A stretch of DNA of 64,000 nucleotides from Methylibium sp965279545. GTDB lineage: Bacteria; Pseudomonadota; Gammaproteobacteria; Burkholderiales; Burkholderiaceae_C. The DNA lies in assembly GCF_965279545.1 (NCBI RefSeq), contig NZ_OZ257250.1:3410001-3474000 (forward strand), given 5' to 3'. The notes under the pieces were generated by a model, which saw only the letters and a list, made by a program, of their open reading frames with translations, was not told the origin of the DNA and did no database searches. A program made the translations under genes and the position numbers. Of this stretch, positions 53,138-62,939 are shown in pieces (position 1 is the stretch's first letter; each line of letters starts with the position of its first letter).

Positions 53138-55143
53138 GCCGCGGCACTGCTTCGTTCTGCCCCGTCGGTGCCGAAGCCTTTATGACGTCCCTTTTTCAGA
53201 TGAATCAGCAACAAGGAAATGGCAGCGGGCGTCACACCCGATATCCGAGCGGCCTGGCCCAGCGTCTCTGGACGCTGCGCTTGCAGCTTCTGACGCACCT
53301 CGTGACTCAGAGCCGGAACTTGCCGGTAGTCCAAGGACTCGGGCAATCTCAGATCCTCGTACTGCGCCGCACGTTCGACCTGCTCGTTCTGCTTGTCGAT
53401 ATAGCCCGCGTACTTCGTTGCGATTTCCAGCTGCTGGATCACGGCATCCGCCAATGCCACACCCAGCTCGCACCGCAAGGTCTCTCGCGACCAGGCCACC
53501 GTTGCCGGCCCTGCGTCGTCCTCCACCGCGAGGCTGCGCTGCACATCGGCGGCGATCCGAGCCACTTCTGTCACGGCATCGAAGTCAACACCGGGCCGGC
53601 GCAGCAAATCGACCAGCGCGTACTCATGCTCCAGCGCCTTGCCAACCAGGCGCTCGGCATCCGGGGCCGGCAGGATGGACGGATTCACCCAGGTCGACCT
53701 GAGCCGTCCTGTTTCACGTGAAACAGCATCACGCTTGCGGTTGAATGCATCCCAGCGCGCGTCGTCGACCAGACCCATCTCGCGCCCCGTATCGGTGAGC
53801 CGCAGGTCGGCGTTGTCCTCGCGCAGCTGCAGGCGGAACTCGGCGCGACTGGTGAACATGCGGTAGGGCTCGGTCACGCCTTTCGTGATCAGGTCATCGA
53901 CCAGCACGCCCAGATAGGCTTGGTCACGCCTCGGCATCCAGGCGTCTCGCCCCTGCACCTGCCGCGCCGCGTTCACGCCGGCGAACAGGCCCTGCGCGGC
54001 GGCCTCCTCGTAGCCGGTCGTGCCGTTGATCTGTCCGGCGAAGAACAGACCGCCGATCTCCCGGGTTTCGAAACTCGACCTCAAGCCGCGGGGATCGAAA
54101 TAGTCGTACTCGATCGCGTAGCCGGGACGCAGGATGTGGGCGCGCTCCAGCCCCGGCATCGAGTGCAAAGCGGCCAGCTGGATGTCGAACGGCAAGGAAG
54201 TCGAAATGCCGTTCGGGTAGAACTCGTGGGTCGTCAGGCCTTCCGGCTCCAGAAAGATCTGGTGCGAATCCTTGTCGGCGAAACGATTGACCTTGTCTTC
54301 GATGCTGGGGCAATAGCGCGGGCCCACGCCTTCGATCACGCCGGTGAACATCGGGCTGCGGTCGAAGCCGCTGCGGATGATCTCGTGCGTGCGCTCGGTC
54401 GTGTGCGTGATCCAGCACGGCAGCTGCCGCGGATGCCCCACTGCATCACCCATGAAACTGAACACCGGCACCGGATCCAGATCGCCCGGCTGTTCTGCGA
54501 GCCGGCCGAAGTCGATCGTGCGCCCATCGATGCGCGGCGGCGTCCCGGTCTTCAGCCGTCCCTGCGGCAACTTCAGCTCCTTCAGTCGCGCCGACAGGCT
54601 CAGCGCCGGCGGATCGCCGGCGCGCCCGGCGCTGTAGTTCTGCAGGCCCACGTGGATCTTGCCATCGAGGAAGGTTCCTGCCGTGAGCACCACCGTCTTG
54701 CTACGAAAGCGAACGCCCACTTGCGTTATAGCCCCGACAACACGGTCTCCCTCCACCATCAAGTCGTCGACGGCCTGCTGGAACAACCAGAGATTCTCCT
54801 GGTTCTCCAGGCGCCGGCGGATCGCTGCCTTGTAGAGGATCCGGTCGGCCTGGGCGCGGGTGGCACGCACGGCCGGGCCCTTGGAGCCGTTCAAGATGCG
54901 GAACTGGATGCCCGCCTCGTCCGTCGCGAGCGCCATGGCGCCGCCGAGCGCATCGATCTCCTTGACCAGGTGGCCTTTGCCGATGCCGCCGATCGATGGG
55001 TTGCAGCTCATCTGCCCCAGGGTCTCGATGTTGTGCGTCAGCAGCAGCGTCGCACACCCCATCCGCGCAGCGGCGAGCGCCGCCTCGGTGCCGGCGTGGC
55101 CGCCACCGACGACGATCACGTCGAATTCTTGGGGATAAAGCAT
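53134..55143 (-). CDS. mnmG: tRNA uridine-5-carboxymethylaminomethyl enzyme MnmG (GidA)
   Basis: A 669-residue FAD protein that, with MnmE, modifies U34 of tRNAs. The N-terminal FAD motif is VVGGGHAGTEAALAAARMG; CNPSIGGIGKGHLVKEIDALG, TGTPPRIDG and YCPSIEDKV are conserved, and the C-terminal MnmE-binding domain ends in SGVTPAAISLLLIHLKK. It is the first gene of the mnmG-rsmG unit. A perfect parS lies in its sequence at the codons for AVSRETG. Confidence 0.97.
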   Translation of the reverse strand: MLYPQEFDVIVVGGGHAGTEAALAAARMGCATLLLTHNIETLGQMSCNPSIGGIGKGHLVKEIDALGGAMALATDEAGIQFRILNGSKGPAVRATRAQADRILYKAAIRRRLENQENLWLFQQAVDDLMVEGDRVVGAITQVGVRFRSKTVVLTAGTFLDGKIHVGLQNYSAGRAGDPPALSLSARLKELKLPQGRLKTGTPPRIDGRTIDFGRLAEQPGDLDPVPVFSFMGDAVGHPRQLPCWITHTTERTHEIIRSGFDRSPMFTGVIEGVGPRYCPSIEDKVNRFADKDSHQIFLEPEGLTTHEFYPNGISTSLPFDIQLAALHSMPGLERAHILRPGYAIEYDYFDPRGLRSSFETREIGGLFFAGQINGTTGYEEAAAQGLFAGVNAARQVQGRDAWMPRRDQAYLGVLVDDLITKGVTEPYRMFTSRAEFRLQLREDNADLRLTDTGREMGLVDDARWDAFNRKRDAVSRETGRLRSTWVNPSILPAPDAERLVGKALEHEYALVDLLRRPGVDFDAVTEVARIAADVQRSLAVEDDAGPATVAWSRETLRCELGVALADAVIQQLEIATKYAGYIDKQNEQVERAAQYEDLRLPESLDYRQVPALSHEVRQKLQAQRPETLGQAARISGVTPAAISLLLIHLKKGRHKGFGTDGAERSSAAA
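53710..53725. promoter_or_regulatory. Perfect parS site inside mnmG
   Basis: TGTTTCACGTGAAACA is the exact 16-bp palindromic ParB-binding consensus. It is placed within mnmG about 4.7 kb from parB and 2.5 kb from parA. Confidence 0.95.
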
Positions 55144-55320
55144 CGGAGGCTTTCTGGGCCGCAGCCGGCCACCAAAGCCTCAATTTTAAGCAGCCCGCAT
55201 CCGGCCGTCTGCCGGTGAGGACTCGCGCCATCTCGATCGCGGAAGGGTGCGCCGAAGGCGGTCCTACTTCCATCGTCCGCATCGATCACGAAGACAGCCG
55301 GCGTCACCGGCCGCAAGCGC

Positions 55321-56712
55321 TCACTCGGGTGCGCGCTCGGCCTGCTCCAGCGCTTGCAGGAAGTTGCGGCGCCAGCGGTGCACGTCGTACTCCCGCACGC
55401 CGGCCAGCAAGACCTGATGGCGATCGATGCGCTCGGCCAGCGGCATGCGCAGCGCCCGTTGCACCGCCGCGGCCGTGGCGCCGATGTCGTACGGATTGAC
55501 CAGCAGCGCCTCGTGCATCTGCTCGGCCGCGCCGGCAAAGCGCGACAGCACCAGCACACCGGGATCCTGCGGATCCTGCGCCGCGACGAACTCCTTGGCG
55601 ACCAGGTTCATGCCGTCACGCAGGGGCGTCACCAGCGCGACGCGCCCGGCCCGGTACAGGCCGGGCAGGCGCCGCCGCGCCAACGTGCGATGGATGTAGC
55701 GCACCGGCATCCAGTCCAGCTCGCCGTACTCGCCATTGATCAGACCCGACAGGCCTTCGAGTTCGCTGCGAATGTCGGCATAGCTCTCCACGCCTTCGCG
55801 CGTCGGCGTCGCCACCTGGATCAGGGTCGCGCTGTTGCGGTTCTCGGGGTAGTCGGCGAGCAATCGATGGAAAGCCCGCAGCCGCTGCGGCAGGCCTTTC
55901 GAGTAGTCCAACCGGTCCACGCCGATCAACAGCTGTCGCAAAGGGTATTGGCTGCGCAGCGTCTCGCGCGTCTCGATCGATTCCGGCGTCTGAGCCAGCG
56001 CCAGGAACTCATCGACGTCGATGCCGATCGGGAAGGCCCGCGCGCAGACCTGCCTTCCGAAAGCACGGTAGTGGTCCTTGCCCAGCGGCTCGGCGCCGGC
56101 CTCGATGGCGACATAGCGCGAGAAGTGGGCCACGTCGGCCTCGCTCTGCAGCCCGATCAGGTCGTACGCGAACAGCGAGCGTATCAGCGAGTCGTGCGCC
56201 GGGATCGCGGCCATCACCAGCGGCGGCGGCATCGGGATGTGCAGGAAGAAACCGATGCGCTGACCACAGCCCAGCGCTCGCAACTCCGCCGCCAGCGGGA
56301 TCAGGTGGTAGTCGTGCACCCAGATCACGTCGTCCGGGCGCAGCAAGCTGCTCAGCTTGTGTGCGAACAGGCGGTTGACGCGCTGGTATCCCTCGAAGTA
56401 GCCATCGTCGAACTGCGCCAGATCGAGCCGGTAATGGAACACCGGCCACAGCACACGGTTCGAATAGCCGGCGTAGTAGGCCGCGTGGTCGTCACTGCAA
56501 AGGTCCAGCGTCGCGAGCGTCACCTTGCCTGCTTGCTGCACGTGCAGCTCGCCCTCCCCGCGCGCACCGCCCTCGACGACCTTGCCGCTCCAGCCGAACC
56601 ACAGGCCACCGGTCTCGGCGAGCGAGTCGCCGAGCGCGACCGCCAGACCCCCGGCAGCGGCTTTGCGCGGATCACCGATCCGGTTGGACACCACCACCAG
56701 CCGCGACGTCAT
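55321..56712 (-). CDS. otsA: Trehalose-6-phosphate synthase OtsA
   Basis: A 463-residue GT20 glycosyltransferase making trehalose 6-phosphate from UDP-glucose and glucose 6-phosphate. SNRIGDPRKAAAGGLAVAL, VWVHDYHLIPLAAELR, GFFLHIPMPPP, GVDRLDYSKGLPQRLRAF and PLRDGMNLVAKEFVAAQ are family motifs, including the donor and acceptor residues. The start at 56712 is the family start. It is the last gene of otsB-GH15-otsA; it follows the GH15 gene by 20 bp. Confidence 0.96.
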   Translation of the reverse strand: MTSRLVVVSNRIGDPRKAAAGGLAVALGDSLAETGGLWFGWSGKVVEGGARGEGELHVQQAGKVTLATLDLCSDDHAAYYAGYSNRVLWPVFHYRLDLAQFDDGYFEGYQRVNRLFAHKLSSLLRPDDVIWVHDYHLIPLAAELRALGCGQRIGFFLHIPMPPPLVMAAIPAHDSLIRSLFAYDLIGLQSEADVAHFSRYVAIEAGAEPLGKDHYRAFGRQVCARAFPIGIDVDEFLALAQTPESIETRETLRSQYPLRQLLIGVDRLDYSKGLPQRLRAFHRLLADYPENRNSATLIQVATPTREGVESYADIRSELEGLSGLINGEYGELDWMPVRYIHRTLARRRLPGLYRAGRVALVTPLRDGMNLVAKEFVAAQDPQDPGVLVLSRFAGAAEQMHEALLVNPYDIGATAAAVQRALRMPLAERIDRHQVLLAGVREYDVHRWRRNFLQALEQAERAPE

Positions 56713-56732
56713 GGCCTGTGCCCGGGTCGCGC

Positions 56733-58529
56733 TCAGATCACCGTGTCCCAGGGCACCGACAGCCGCATCGCGGCGTTGATCACGCCGACCATCGAATAGG
56801 TCTGCGGAAAGTTGCCCCACAGTTCGCCCGTTTTCACGTCGGTATCTTCGGACAGCAGCCCGAGCGCATTGCGCGACGCCAGCATGGCCTCGAAGATCTC
56901 GCGCGCCTGGGCACGCCGGCCGATGCGCACCAGCGCATCGATGCGCCAGAAGGCGCAGATGTTGAAGGCCGTCTCTGGTTTGCCGAAGTCGTCGGCCGCC
57001 TCGTAGCGGCGCATGTAGGGGCCGTCGCACAAGTGCGCTTCGAGCGCATCGACGGTCGCGACGAAACGCGGATCGCGCGGATCGATGAAGCCCACCTCGG
57101 CCATCAGCAGCACGCTGGCGTCGAGGTCTTCGCCGCCCAGGCTTTCGGCGAAGGCCTGACGCTTCTCGCTCCACGCCTCACGCAGCACGCGCTCGCGGAT
57201 CACCTCGGCGCGACCACGCCAATGCGTCTCGCGCTCGGGCAGACCCAGACTGACGGCGATCTTGCCGAGCCGGTCGCAGGCGGCCCAGCACATCAGCGCC
57301 GACGAAGTGTGCACCCGCGCACGCGTGCGCAATTCCCACATGCCCGCATCGGGCTGGTCATGCACGAGCCAAGCCTGCTCGCCAACAGCCTCGAGCCGCG
57401 CGAAGTCGTCGGCATCGGCGCGCCGGAACAGGCGCAAATCGTGGAAGGACTGCGAAGCGCCGAGCAGGACATTGCCATACACATCGTGCTGCGCATGCGT
57501 GTGCGCCTGGTTGCCGCGGCGCACCGGGCCCATGCCGCGGTAGCCGCGCAGATGATGGAGCTCTTCCTCGGGCAAGTCCTTCTCGAGGCCCAGGCCGTAC
57601 AGTGGCTGGATGAAGCCGCCGCGTGCGTCACGCACCACGTTGTGCAGCCAGCGCAGATAGTCCTCCATCGTCTCCAGCTCGGACAGGCTGTTGAGCGCAC
57701 GCACCACGAAGAAGGCGTCGCGCAGCCAGCAATAGCGGTAGTCCCAGTTGCGTCCGCTGTCCGGTGCCTCGGGAATGCTGGTGGTCATCGCCGCGACGAT
57801 CGCGCCGGTCTCGTCGAACAGGCACAGTTTCAGCGTGATCGCGGCACGGATGACGGCCGCCTGCCACTCCAGCGGCAAGGCCAGCCGGCGGGTCCAGGTG
57901 CGCCAGTAGAGCGAGGTCTGCTCTTCGAAGTCGCGCGCCACTTCGGCGGCACCGCGCTCCAGGGTTTCGTCCGGACCCAGCAGCAGGTTCAGGGGCGCCG
58001 CCAGCGAAAACCAGGTCTCGTCCTCGATGTAAGTGATCGGCGCGTCGGTCGTCAGCCTCAGCGTACCGCTCGGACTGGCATAGCGCAGATGATGGCTGCC
58101 GCGCGCGACCTGGGGTGCGATCCGTCCCCAGTCGGCGCGCGGCCGCAGGCTGATGCGCACCCGCGGATGACCGTGCAGGGGGCTCACGCGGCGCACCAGC
58201 ATGGCGGGACGGAATGTGCGGTCGCGGCTCAGGAAGCGCGGCGCGAAATCGGTGATCTCGATCGCGTCGCCATCAGCGCCGAACAGGCGTGTGCGCAGGA
58301 TCGCCGTGCCCTCGTCGTAGGCTTGCTCACTGCGCACGAAGTGCTCGACCTCGATGCACCAGCTGCCATCGGCCGGCCAGGCTCCCGGTGTGTCGATCAG
58401 CGCGTGGAATGCAGGGTCGCCGTCGAAGCGCGGCAGGCAGCACCAGACGATGCGCGCCTCGCGGTCGATCAGGGCGCTGATCGCGCAGTTGCCGACCAGA
58501 CCCAGTTCGAGTGATGCCGCGCCGCTCAA
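56733..58529 (-). CDS. Glycoside hydrolase family 15 (glucoamylase/trehalase-like) protein
   Basis: A 598-residue GH15 protein. The (alpha/alpha)6 barrel catalytic acid lies in GMWELRTRARVHTSS and the base in KTGELWGNFPQTYSMVGVINA. The N-terminal beta-sandwich is present (residues 1-230). It sits between otsB and otsA; GH15 enzymes in such operons have been described as trehalases, so turnover of trehalose is the likely role. The gap to otsB is 6 bp. Confidence 0.9.
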   Translation of the reverse strand: MSGAASLELGLVGNCAISALIDREARIVWCCLPRFDGDPAFHALIDTPGAWPADGSWCIEVEHFVRSEQAYDEGTAILRTRLFGADGDAIEITDFAPRFLSRDRTFRPAMLVRRVSPLHGHPRVRISLRPRADWGRIAPQVARGSHHLRYASPSGTLRLTTDAPITYIEDETWFSLAAPLNLLLGPDETLERGAAEVARDFEEQTSLYWRTWTRRLALPLEWQAAVIRAAITLKLCLFDETGAIVAAMTTSIPEAPDSGRNWDYRYCWLRDAFFVVRALNSLSELETMEDYLRWLHNVVRDARGGFIQPLYGLGLEKDLPEEELHHLRGYRGMGPVRRGNQAHTHAQHDVYGNVLLGASQSFHDLRLFRRADADDFARLEAVGEQAWLVHDQPDAGMWELRTRARVHTSSALMCWAACDRLGKIAVSLGLPERETHWRGRAEVIRERVLREAWSEKRQAFAESLGGEDLDASVLLMAEVGFIDPRDPRFVATVDALEAHLCDGPYMRRYEAADDFGKPETAFNICAFWRIDALVRIGRRAQAREIFEAMLASRNALGLLSEDTDVKTGELWGNFPQTYSMVGVINAAMRLSVPWDTVI

Positions 58530-58535
58530 GGGATT

Positions 58536-59294
58536 TCACCCCGTTGGAGGGAGCGGGCACGACCACTGCTGCAGCGCGGCTTGCAGCCAGACCCGCACCG
58601 CCTCCGGACCACTCAGCCGGCACTGCGCACCGCTCGGCCCAGCGCCTATCTTGATGCCGAGACCCCCGACCGCCTGCACCGCCGCGAAGCCGTCTTCGTC
58701 GGTCGCATCATCACCGACGAACACCGGCCGGCGCCCCGCAAAAGCCGGATGCGTCAGGAACTCGTGCACCGCGTCCGCCTTGGTCGCGCCACGTGGCTTG
58801 ACCTCCACGACGCATTTGCCGATCAGCACGGTCCAGTCGGCATGCGGACGCGCCGCGGCCAGCATCATGCGTGCGCACATGTCGCCCAGGTGGGGCGCAT
58901 CGCGGTAGTGCAATGCCAGCGCCGCCGGCTTGTGCTCGAGCCGCAAATCGGGCGAACGCGCGACCAGTCGTTCGACCCGGTGAACCAGCTCGGCCGGCAG
59001 TGCGCCCGCGAGCACGCGCGTGTGGCCGGCGGCATCGCGCCGCTCGACGCCGTGCACGCCGGCTGCCGGCAAGCGCAGCGGCGCGAGCCAGGCATCGAGT
59101 TCGGACAGCGGACGACCGCTCACGAGTGCAAGCGCGCCATCGAGCGCGTCTTGCAGGCGCTGCAGGGTGGGCACCAGCCAGGCTCCAACTTCGATGCGAT
59201 CGGGGCGGGGTGCAATGGGCACCAGCGTACCGTCGAAATCAAGGAACAGGGCCGACCGCCGATCGAGCTCAGGGGGACGCAGGCTGTCTTCCAT
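58536..59294 (-). CDS. otsB: Trehalose-6-phosphate phosphatase OtsB
   Basis: A 252-residue HAD-type phosphatase. The nucleophile and general acid are in LFLDFDGTLVPI, with VSGRPLSELD, KPRGATKADAV and the metal-binding GDDATDEDGF. The start is ATG at 59294, with a GTG immediately before. It is the first gene of the trehalose operon. Confidence 0.95.
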   Translation of the reverse strand: MEDSLRPPELDRRSALFLDFDGTLVPIAPRPDRIEVGAWLVPTLQRLQDALDGALALVSGRPLSELDAWLAPLRLPAAGVHGVERRDAAGHTRVLAGALPAELVHRVERLVARSPDLRLEHKPAALALHYRDAPHLGDMCARMMLAAARPHADWTVLIGKCVVEVKPRGATKADAVHEFLTHPAFAGRRPVFVGDDATDEDGFAAVQAVGGLGIKIGAGPSGAQCRLSGPEAVRVWLQAALQQWSCPLPPTG

Positions 59295-59414
59295 CACAGC
59301 CGGTACCTTAACAAAGTCGTCGAGGGCCGGCGCACAAGGTGCCCGAGAGCCGCAGCGCCCCGCTGCGGGTTTCGATTCATGCGGGGCAGCGAGCGCCTGG
59401 CCTGCGGCGTACGC

Positions 59415-61553
59415 TCAGATTCCCGGCTCGGATTGCGCCGTGTTCGCCACGCTGCGCAAGTCCTGCGCGACGCGGCCCTGCTGCAGCACGATCACGCGGG
59501 CAGCGGCGGCAATCGTCTCGGGCCGGTGCGCGACGATCACGCGCGTGATGTTCAGGCCACGGATGGCCTGGTTGACTTGGCGCTCACGCTCGACGTCGAG
59601 CGCGCTGGTCGCCTCGTCGAGGAACAGGATGCGCGGTCGCTTGTACAGCGCGCGCGCCAGCAGGACGCGCTGCCGTTGCCCGCCCGACAGGCTCGCGCCC
59701 ATGTCGCCGATCAGCGTGTGATAGCCCATCGGCAGCGCCTCGATCTCGTCGTTCACGCAGGCCAGCCGAGCACACTCCTCGACCCAGGAGGCATCGGCCT
59801 GCGCGTCGAAGAAGGCGATGTTGTCGGCAATCGAGCCAGCGAACAGTTGGTCGTCCTGCATCACGGTACCGATCATGCTGCGCCAGCGCGTCAGCCCCAG
59901 TTGCACCAGCGGCAGACCACCGACACTGATCTCGCCGGTCTCGGGCGCGTGGATGCCGAGCATGAGCTTGAGCAAGGTGGTCTTGCCGCAGCCCGAAGGC
60001 CCGACGATCGCGACCGACTCGCCCGGCTCGACGCTCAGGCTGCACGCCTTGAGCACCTCCGGCTCGGTGTCGGCATAGCGAAAGCTCACGTCGCGCAGTT
60101 CGATCCGCGGCGCGATGTCGCGCGCCATGTGCAGCCCTTCGCCCTGGGCCTCCGGCGTGGCAAGCACGATGTCGGCCAGCCGCTCGCCCTGCAGCCGCAG
60201 CATCTTCAACTCGATCGCCTTGTCGATCAGTGCACTGACGCGTTGGGCGAACTGCTCCTTGAACGCCAGGAACGCGAACAGCATGCCGACCGTGAAGTGC
60301 TGGTCCATCACCAGCAAGGCCCCGACACCGACGACCGCAATGCGTTCCAGTCCGAACACCAGCTTGTTGAGCACACCGAAGGCGAGCTCGAGCTTCTTGA
60401 TCGCGATGTCGGCGTTCATCGCATCGACCACCAGATTCATGAAGCGCGCGCGGCGCTCGTCCTGACGGTTGAACAGCTTGATGGCCTGCACGCCTCGCAG
60501 CGATTCGAGGAAGTGCGTGGAGCGCTTCGCGTCGTGCACGATCGCCTCTTCGGTCGCGTCGCGCAGTGGCGTGAAGAACGCCCAGCGCAGCAGCGCATAG
60601 AGGGTCACCGCGCCGAGAGCGATCGCCGTGAGCGTGCCGCTGTAGATCCACATCATCGCCAGCGTCGCGACCACCAGCAGCCCGTCGAGCACGGCCTCGA
60701 TGAAGCTGGTGGTCAGCGTCTGCTGGATTTTCTGGATCGCCCCGAAGCGTGACATGACGTCGCCCGCGTGACGCTTCTCGAACCACTCGACCGGCAGGCG
60801 CATCAGGTGTGCGAACACATTGCCCAGCCACTGCAGGTTGAGCGTGCTCGACAGGTAGAGCACGGCCCAGGAGCGCAGGGCGCCGGTGGCGACCTGCAGG
60901 AGAACCAGCAGGCCGAAGCCGATCACCAGCGTGAGCAGCAGATCGCGGTCCGAGCTGAGCAGCGCACCATCCACCACCCACTGCAGGAAGAACGGCGCCA
61001 GCAGCATGAAGACTTCGAGCGCGAGCGCGAGCGCGAAGATCTGCGCCAGCGAGCGCTTCAGGCCCCTGACGGGTCCCAGCAACTGGCGCAGGCTCACGTG
61101 CTGGCGTTCGGTCCGGGGCTCGAAGCCGGTGCCGGGCATCAGTTCGAGCACCACGCCCGTGAAGTGGCGCGACACTTCGGCCAGCGACAGGCGCCGCACG
61201 CCGTGCGCGGGGTCGTGGATGACCGCGACCCCGCGCCTCACTTTCGCCAGGACCACGAAGTGATTCAGATCCCAGTGCAGGATGCAGGGCAGCTGCAACT
61301 GGGACAGGTGCTCGAGTTCTGCGCGCAGAGGCCGCGCGTTGAGCCGCAACTGCCCCGCCATGGCCACCAGATCGGCCAGCGTCACGCCTTTCAGCGACAG
61401 CGAGAAGCGCTGGCGCAAGGTCGGCAGGTCGCTGCGGTGGCCGTGGTGCGAGGCCACCATCGCGAGGCAAGCGAGACCGCACTCCGCCGCCTCGGTCTGC
61501 AGGATCATCGGCAAGCGCGAGGCCCCGAAGCCCATGCGCAAGGCGCTCAGCAT
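59415..61553 (-). CDS. C39-peptidase ABC exporter for double-glycine peptides
   Basis: A 712-residue peptidase-containing ABC transporter (PCAT). The N-terminal C39 peptidase has Gln19, catalytic Cys25 (AECGLAC), His98 (LNHFVVL) and Asp114 (HDPAHG), so it should cleave after a Gly-Gly leader. Six membrane helices cover about 165-430. The ATPase has Walker A GPSGCGKTT, signature LSGGQRQRV and Walker B ILFLDEATSAL. It follows the HlyD gene by 14 bp, in the same operon as the 54-aa leader peptide. Start ATG 61553; GTG at 61565 is possible. Confidence 0.93.
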   Translation of the reverse strand: MLSALRMGFGASRLPMILQTEAAECGLACLAMVASHHGHRSDLPTLRQRFSLSLKGVTLADLVAMAGQLRLNARPLRAELEHLSQLQLPCILHWDLNHFVVLAKVRRGVAVIHDPAHGVRRLSLAEVSRHFTGVVLELMPGTGFEPRTERQHVSLRQLLGPVRGLKRSLAQIFALALALEVFMLLAPFFLQWVVDGALLSSDRDLLLTLVIGFGLLVLLQVATGALRSWAVLYLSSTLNLQWLGNVFAHLMRLPVEWFEKRHAGDVMSRFGAIQKIQQTLTTSFIEAVLDGLLVVATLAMMWIYSGTLTAIALGAVTLYALLRWAFFTPLRDATEEAIVHDAKRSTHFLESLRGVQAIKLFNRQDERRARFMNLVVDAMNADIAIKKLELAFGVLNKLVFGLERIAVVGVGALLVMDQHFTVGMLFAFLAFKEQFAQRVSALIDKAIELKMLRLQGERLADIVLATPEAQGEGLHMARDIAPRIELRDVSFRYADTEPEVLKACSLSVEPGESVAIVGPSGCGKTTLLKLMLGIHAPETGEISVGGLPLVQLGLTRWRSMIGTVMQDDQLFAGSIADNIAFFDAQADASWVEECARLACVNDEIEALPMGYHTLIGDMGASLSGGQRQRVLLARALYKRPRILFLDEATSALDVERERQVNQAIRGLNITRVIVAHRPETIAAAARVIVLQQGRVAQDLRSVANTAQSEPGI

Positions 61554-61567
61554 GGAACCGCGCACCC

Positions 61568-62854
61568 TCAGCTGCGACCGGCCGCCACGCGGCCGGTGAG
61601 CCCGAGCAGGGGCTCGAACAGCCACTCGATCAGCCGGCGGCGGTCGAGTTGCACGTCGGCTTCCAGCTGCATGCCGGCCGACAGCGCCTGGAGCTGTCCG
61701 TAGGCCGGCACGCTCTGCCGGTCCAGTGCCACGGTGATGCGATACAGCGGCTCGCCGCTGACGGTGGAGTAGTTGGCCACACCGGCCAGCGGCACGCCGG
61801 CCAACTCGGCGGCCTGCAGTGGCGTGCGCGACACCTGCAGCACCTGGCCCGTTTGATGGCCGAACTTCTGGTACGGGTAGGCCTCGTAGCGCAGCAGCAC
61901 CGCCTGCTCCGGTCTTACGAAACCGAGCGCACTCGACGGTGCATACAGGTGGGCCTGCAGCCGTGCGTCGGCCGGGACCAGGCTGGCAAGCGCCGCTGCG
62001 GGCGAAACCGCCTGCCCCGGGTCGGCCAGGACCGCACCGAGCACGCCATCCGACGGAGCGCGCACGACGATGCGCTGACGCGCCTCGGTCTCTGCCGCCT
62101 CCTTGGCCACAGTGGCGAGGTCGCGCTCGAGTTCACCTGTTGCGACCTGCGCCCGCAGAGGCAATTCGCGGCGCTGAACCTCGAGTGCCCCGATCTCGCG
62201 CAGCTGAGTGGCTCTTTGCCGCTCCAGTCCTTGCAACTGCGCCTGCACAGCCAGCACCTCTTCGGACTTGGCCTGAACCTGGGCCGAGGAGATGAAGTTT
62301 TCCGCGCGCAGGGATTCGAGTCGGGCCATGGCCTGTTCGGCCAGGTTCAACCTCTGCCGGTGCAGCTGGGTTTCGACCTGCAACTGCGCCAACTCGGTGC
62401 GCCGGTCGGCGATCTGGCGCTCCAGCGCCACCCGCTGCGCGTCGAGCAAGGCCGCCTGCTGCTGCACTGCCCCCTGCAAACTGCGCTCCTTGACGGCAAG
62501 GCTGCGCTGCACCGACGCCTGAGCGTCGCCACCGGTGATCGAACGGTCGACGGACAAGACAAACAGAACGTCGCCGCGCCGGACGGACTGGCCCTCGAGC
62601 GCATGGCGCTTGAGCACGATCGCCGCCTCCGGCGGCAGCAGCCGGATCACGCCCTGATCGGGCACCAGCACACCGGAAACCCGTGCCTTGCGCGTGTACT
62701 CGCCAAGACACAAGTAAGCGATCACCATCGCTGCAGCAACCACTGCACAAGCCGTGAGCAACGACAAGGACAAGGGGCGGATCAGCTGGATGCCGCCCAA
62801 CCACGCTTGCCGGTGAGCCTCGACCGCTTCAGAACGAAAGAGAGGCGACGGCAT
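61568..62854 (-). CDS. HlyD-family membrane-fusion adaptor
   Basis: A 428-residue periplasmic adaptor. A single N-terminal transmembrane helix (about 28-52), the biotinyl-lipoyl half-motif ARVSGVLVPDQGVIRL, and a long Gln/Glu/Ala coiled-coil hairpin (about 120-250) are seen. The second lipoyl half (IVVRAPSDGVLGAVLADPGQAV) and a beta-barrel follow. It would couple the PCAT exporter to an outer-membrane channel such as TolC, which is not encoded here. Confidence 0.92.
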   Translation of the reverse strand: MPSPLFRSEAVEAHRQAWLGGIQLIRPLSLSLLTACAVVAAAMVIAYLCLGEYTRKARVSGVLVPDQGVIRLLPPEAAIVLKRHALEGQSVRRGDVLFVLSVDRSITGGDAQASVQRSLAVKERSLQGAVQQQAALLDAQRVALERQIADRRTELAQLQVETQLHRQRLNLAEQAMARLESLRAENFISSAQVQAKSEEVLAVQAQLQGLERQRATQLREIGALEVQRRELPLRAQVATGELERDLATVAKEAAETEARQRIVVRAPSDGVLGAVLADPGQAVSPAAALASLVPADARLQAHLYAPSSALGFVRPEQAVLLRYEAYPYQKFGHQTGQVLQVSRTPLQAAELAGVPLAGVANYSTVSGEPLYRITVALDRQSVPAYGQLQALSAGMQLEADVQLDRRRLIEWLFEPLLGLTGRVAAGRS

Positions 62855-62939
62855 GGCTCAGCGGTCTGCTGCCAGAGCGGACCCGACGGTTACTTCTCGT
62901 GCGCTGGCGACGGCGTCGGGGCGCCGCCAGCGACAGCCA

